Positions 60,810 to 64,000 of a stretch of 64,000 nucleotides of DNA are shown piece by piece. This DNA is from Bacteroidales bacterium (GTDB taxonomy: Bacteria; Bacteroidota; Bacteroidia; Bacteroidales; JAADJA01). The first letter of the stretch is position 1, and each line of letters starts with the position of its first letter. Location: NCBI GenBank assembly GCA_020052415.1, contig JAGVPB010000080.1:27261-91260 (forward strand), given 5' to 3'. The notes beneath the pieces were generated by a model, which was not told the DNA's origin, did no database searches, and saw nothing but the letters and a program-made list of their open reading frames with translations. The translations under genes were made by a program, and so were the position numbers.

Positions 60810-60937
60810 AATCCGATGAAATGATCAGTTCATTGACCAAAAATTGTCTATTTTTGATTTTTCAATTGACCAGAATAGAAAATTGAAATTACATGTTTTA
60901 ATATTCAGTCAGGAAAAATAACTCTGAACATGCTGTT

Positions 60938-61990
60938 ATGGACAGGCAAAAATCTTTAGCTTATTTCATTCTGCTATTGTTGCAAATAACAGCTTGCAAC
61001 ACGGACAATTCTCAAATCCCATTGAAATTCAAAGCCTATGAGCGCAATCCGGTTTTAAGCCCCGGAGAACCCGGAACCTGGGACGAATTGATGCTCCTGG
61101 CCCCACAGGTTTACCGGCACGACAGTTTATTTTATCTTTTCTATACTGCCAGCAATAATATTGGCAAAGCGGGAGTGGGCCTCGCGACCTCAAAGGATGG
61201 TTTTTATTTTGAAAAATATGATGGGAATCCGATTTTGGCCCCTGATGGCAAAGGCTATGACGCATACCTTGTGGCTGATGCTATCTTGCTTCAGAAGGAC
61301 ACCGGGTGGGTGATGTATTTTGGTGCCGGGGAACTGGCAAGGTACGGACCGGGTCAATCCATCAGCCGGGCAACTTCATCATGTATTATGGGCCCATGGA
61401 TCAAAGATGAAAAGCCATTATTAACGACCGGAAGTATGGGGGAATGGGATGCGGGATTTATATTTCCCGGTTCGATTGTTGAACTGAATGATGGCAGCTA
61501 CCGGATGTACTACACAGGCGGAGGCGATTTTCAGGGAGAGGTTATTACCCATTCCGGACTGGCAAGCTCAGATGACGGTATTACCTGGAAAAAATATAAT
61601 AATCCCGCCACCGGTCAGCATCCATTTTTTGAAAGCGATCCTGTATTACCTGCAGGAAATAATAAAGAATGGGATAGCCACATGACCTGGATGGCCTTTG
61701 TTTACAATACTCCCAAAGGCTTTAATATGTATTACACGGGTACAACTTATATTAAGGGATTAGACAAAAGCTCCATCGGGTTTGCTTCAAGCGGGGATGG
61801 AATTCATTGGACAAAATATCTGGATAATCCCGTTTACAGAGTCGAAGACGATCCTTTACTGGCAAATATTCGTAAAGATGCAGTTATTGAAGGATCATGG
61901 CTTGTTTTTCGGGACACAGTGTGCTACATGTATTACGATTATGGCGTAATTGTCGGAAAAATCGGAGTGGCAATGGCGAGGGTGAAATAG
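60938..61990 (+). CDS. Lipoprotein with five-bladed-propeller glycosidase-like fold (GH43/GH130-like)
   Basis: This 350-residue protein has a lipoprotein signal, LLLQITAC (lipobox Cys at about 20). The mature part has repeated propeller strands: YERNPVLSPGEPGTWDELML, LFYLFYTASNN, VGLATSKDGFYFEKYDGNPI, GSYRMYYTGGGDF, GLASSDDGITWKKY. These match the SxDGxxxxKxxxNPI/LYYTG patterns of GH43, GH32 and GH130-like families. A catalytic triad cannot be assigned safely, so it may bind or cleave glycans. A close paralogue begins at 63349, beyond an AAA ATPase gene. Confidence 0.75.
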   Translation: MDRQKSLAYFILLLLQITACNTDNSQIPLKFKAYERNPVLSPGEPGTWDELMLLAPQVYRHDSLFYLFYTASNNIGKAGVGLATSKDGFYFEKYDGNPILAPDGKGYDAYLVADAILLQKDTGWVMYFGAGELARYGPGQSISRATSSCIMGPWIKDEKPLLTTGSMGEWDAGFIFPGSIVELNDGSYRMYYTGGGDFQGEVITHSGLASSDDGITWKKYNNPATGQHPFFESDPVLPAGNNKEWDSHMTWMAFVYNTPKGFNMYYTGTTYIKGLDKSSIGFASSGDGIHWTKYLDNPVYRVEDDPLLANIRKDAVIEGSWLVFRDTVCYMYYDYGVIVGKIGVAMARVK

Positions 61991-61994
61991 TTCA

Positions 61995-62028
61995 ATTCAC
62001 GGGGTGACTTAAAGTCACCCCCGTGAAT
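61995..62028 (+). terminator. Strong hairpin after the lipoprotein gene
   Basis: A 16-bp stem with one unpaired C (ATTCACGGGG-TGACTT / AAGTCACCCCCGTGAAT) begins 5 bases after the stop. No poly-T tail follows, so it may act as an RNA 3'-end stabiliser or a bidirectional terminator. Confidence 0.65.
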
Positions 62029-62111
62029 GCTTAAACAGAAAGGGAATATGGGTATTTGTTCATTTTGCGATCAGAATTATCTTCGTAACATATACATTAT
62101 AAAAATGTTGT

Positions 62112-62154
62112 TAAATTTGCAATGATATTTAAAGATTGAATTTACAAATATCAT
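62112..62154 (+). promoter_or_regulatory. -7 box and operator palindrome of the AAA ATPase gene
   Basis: TAAATTTG (62112-62119) matches TAnnTTTG. Directly after it a 9-bp perfect inverted repeat, ATGATATTT-15-AAATATCAT (62122-62130, 62146-62154), covers the expected transcription start and ends 6 bases before the ATG. Such a site would block transcription when occupied. Confidence 0.55.
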
Positions 62155-62160
62155 GGTAAA

Positions 62161-63330
62161 ATGATCAAAAGATTAATTATCAACCAACTAAAACAGCTTT
62201 CAGAATTTTATCCTGCGGTTGCGATACTTGGCCCGAGGCAGGTAGGTAAAACAACACTTGTTAAGGAATTCATTAAAACACTTAACCGGGAAACGATCTA
62301 TCTGGATCTTGAAAAGCCCTCCAAATTAGAGTTGCTCGAACAACCTGAACGGTATTTTCAATCGCACGAGGATGATTGCCTTGTTTTGGATGAAATACAA
62401 AACCGCCCGGAGATATTTCCAGTAATGCGTGCTATGATTGACCAGCACAGGATTCCAGGGTGGTTTATCATTCTGGGCTCCGCAAGTCCACGGTTACTCA
62501 GGCAATCTTCCGAATCACTTGCCGGACGGATAGCTTATATTGAGCTAACCCCTTTGAATATTTTAGAAATTGAAGCAGATTCATTAAAAATGTTGGAGCA
62601 GCATCATTTCCGGGGTGGATTTCCTCTGGCATGGACTGCTCCTTCACTGGAACAGGGAATTCTATGGCTTGATTTTCTGATTGACAGCTATGTATCAAGA
62701 GATTTGCGGTTGCTGGGTTTGAACGCATCTCCCCAGGTTCTGAGAAGATTCTGGGAGATGATTGCGTGGCAAAACGGCGGACTGTTAAATATGTCTTCCA
62801 TTGCGAAATCTCTCGGTTTAACTCACCCCACAATCAGTCAGTATATTGAGTTTTTTGAACAGGCTTTTCTTTTAAGGCGGATTTATCCCTATTCCTTCAA
62901 CGTAAAAAAGAGAATCGTAAAGACTCCAAAGATATATATAAACGATACCGGTGTGCTTCACCGGTTGCTAAGAATAACTCATTATGAACAGCTTCTGGGA
63001 TTTCCGGGAGCAGGATTCTCATGGGAAGCTTATGTTATCAGCCAGATTTTCAGCCTGAAACCATCCAATCTCGACGTCTATTTTTACAGGACTCATAATG
63101 GTGCTGAGGCGGATTTGCTTTTAACAAGAGGGCTTCAGCCTGTCTGTTGTATCGAAATTAAATTTTCAGAGGCTCCAAGGGTGCCAAAAGGTTTCGAGAT
63201 TTGTATTGAAGACCTTAAAACAAAGAATAATTTTATCGTTTGTCCTTCAACAGATGATTATCAGGTTAGGCATAATATCCGTGTTTGTTCGGTCTATACA
63301 TTTCTTGAAAAATACCTGAATCGTTTGTAG
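62161..63330 (+). CDS. AAA_14/DUF4143 ATP-binding protein
   Basis: This 389-residue protein has Walker A GPRQVGKTT (24-32, K30), Walker B CLVLDEIQ (73-80), a sensor-like segment (WFIILGSASPRLL), a middle winged-helix-like part (SIAKSLGLTHPTISQYIEFF) and a C-terminal DUF4143 domain with a PD-(D/E)xK-like site (HNGAEADLLL ... CIEIKFSEA). These proteins are common, often multi-copy, and of unclear function; links to toxin-antitoxin or selfish behaviour have been proposed. It sits between two paralogous lipoprotein genes, which suggests insertion, and has its own palindromic operator. Confidence 0.92.
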   Translation: MIKRLIINQLKQLSEFYPAVAILGPRQVGKTTLVKEFIKTLNRETIYLDLEKPSKLELLEQPERYFQSHEDDCLVLDEIQNRPEIFPVMRAMIDQHRIPGWFIILGSASPRLLRQSSESLAGRIAYIELTPLNILEIEADSLKMLEQHHFRGGFPLAWTAPSLEQGILWLDFLIDSYVSRDLRLLGLNASPQVLRRFWEMIAWQNGGLLNMSSIAKSLGLTHPTISQYIEFFEQAFLLRRIYPYSFNVKKRIVKTPKIYINDTGVLHRLLRITHYEQLLGFPGAGFSWEAYVISQIFSLKPSNLDVYFYRTHNGAEADLLLTRGLQPVCCIEIKFSEAPRVPKGFEICIEDLKTKNNFIVCPSTDDYQVRHNIRVCSVYTFLEKYLNRL

Positions 63331-63348
63331 AACTTAGCTTTGATTCCA

Positions 63349-64000
63349 ATGTGCAAATATCATTTCGGTATAATTATTCTTCTTAGCCTGCTGCTCGTTG
63401 CATGCAGGCATGAATATTTTCCTGCACCTTTAAAATTCAAAGGATATGAAAACAACCCGATTTTGGTTCCGGGGGAGCCGGGATCCTGGGATGACCAATA
63501 TGTTTTCTGCTGTGATGTCCTTGAATACGATGATACCATTTATCTTTTTTATACCGGTGACAGCAAAAGCGGAAGAAGGGGACTGGGTTTAGCCACATCT
63601 GCAGATGGATATAACTTTGACAAATTCAAGGGAAATCCGATCCTGACAGGTGATGGGGAAGGTTATGATGCTTTTGGTGTCGGACAGGCGCAGGTATTGA
63701 AAAATGACTCCTTATGGGTGCTTTATTTCAATGCAAGAGAACTTGCCGGATTTTCTGCCGGACCTTTTTTTGGAAGGGCTACCTCCAAATTGCTCAGAGG
63801 TCCATGGAATAAATGTGAAAATCCTGTACTTACTTCAGGAAAACCGGGGGAGTGGGATTCGGATTTCATTAAGACAGGTCCGGTTCTGGAGCAAAACGAA
63901 AGTAGTTATTTAATGTATTATTCGGGTGGAGATAATCTGACATCAAATACCAATTGGTTCATTGGGATGGCAACTTCTAATGATGGAATCGTATGGAAAA
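63349..64000 (+). CDS. Lipoprotein with glycosidase-like propeller, paralogue (runs off the right edge)
   Basis: The frame opens at ATG 63349 with no stop before the window end (about 217 residues visible). Signal IIILLSLLLVAC gives a lipobox Cys at about 19. The mature part parallels the protein at 60.9-62.0 kb: LKFKGYENNPILVPGEPGSW (against LKFKAYERNPVLSPGEPGTW), IYLFYTGDSKSG, GLATSADGYNFDKFKGNPI, GYDAFGVGQAQVL, SKPGEWDSDF-like and LMYYSGGD blocks. It begins 18 bases after the AAA gene. The C-terminal part is outside the window. Confidence 0.8.
   Translation, partial: MCKYHFGIIILLSLLLVACRHEYFPAPLKFKGYENNPILVPGEPGSWDDQYVFCCDVLEYDDTIYLFYTGDSKSGRRGLGLATSADGYNFDKFKGNPILTGDGEGYDAFGVGQAQVLKNDSLWVLYFNARELAGFSAGPFFGRATSKLLRGPWNKCENPVLTSGKPGEWDSDFIKTGPVLEQNESSYLMYYSGGDNLTSNTNWFIGMATSNDGIVWK

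Overview
The window looks like a chromosomal segment of a Bacteroidota bacterium, probably an environmental Bacteroidales-like lineage. The signs are many secreted proteins with type IX secretion (T9SS type A) C-terminal sorting domains, TonB-dependent receptors with carboxypeptidase-regulatory N-domains, an S46 dipeptidyl-peptidase, a hybrid histidine kinase with a two-component-regulator propeller, ECF sigma factors, weak Shine-Dalgarno sites and some TAnnTTTG-type -7 boxes. Genus and species cannot be told from the sequence alone.

Region by region. 1-3.5 kb: the end of a degenerate transglutaminase-like protein, a single-domain response regulator with a sugar transferase, and a collapsed remnant of UDP-glucose dehydrogenase. 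3.5-6.3 kb: an arsenic operon on the minus strand (arsR-arsC-arsM-acr3). 6.6-9.0 kb: an outer-membrane beta-barrel receptor. 9.1-13.9 kb: a second ArsR-type operon (arsR, CPKC thioredoxin, ArsF-like dithiol protein, ArsG/CcdA-like membrane protein, ArsP-type permease, rhodanese without its cysteine, lipoprotein, beta-barrel), probably for organoarsenical or thiol-linked efflux. 14.1-17.2 kb: a single-chain type ISP/IIG-like restriction-modification enzyme. 17.6-25.2 kb: secreted proteins, a KamA-family radical SAM aminomutase, a tRNA-Arg and a 1015-residue T9SS protein. 25.4-28.3 kb: a cysteine-desulfurase-like enzyme, a small gene broken by an amber codon, and an IS200-type element bounded by inverted repeats and 120-bp direct repeats. 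28.3-33.3 kb: an acyltransferase fused in frame to a TonB-dependent receptor, and a membrane-bound AraC regulator. 33.4-38.8 kb: four T9SS surface genes with shared ends and different cores, plus a stray sorting-domain fragment.

39.2-50.1 kb holds the most interesting system: two paralogous minus-strand cassettes, each encoding an ECF sigma factor, a protein with a short cytosolic N-terminus, one inner-membrane helix, a long linker and a predicted outer-membrane beta-barrel, and one or two PKD-repeat T9SS surface proteins. The overlapping starts (ATGA, TAATG) indicate translational coupling. The arrangement suggests that the sigma factor is held by a protein reaching from cytosol to outer membrane, and that the signal concerns the cell surface or the secreted PKD proteins.

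50.7-64 kb: an M49-like metallopeptidase and an S46 dipeptidyl-peptidase (peptide use), two sensor kinases, a MITE-like palindromic element, and two paralogous lipoproteins with a GH43/GH130-like propeller fold separated by an AAA_14/DUF4143 ATPase gene that carries its own operator palindrome.
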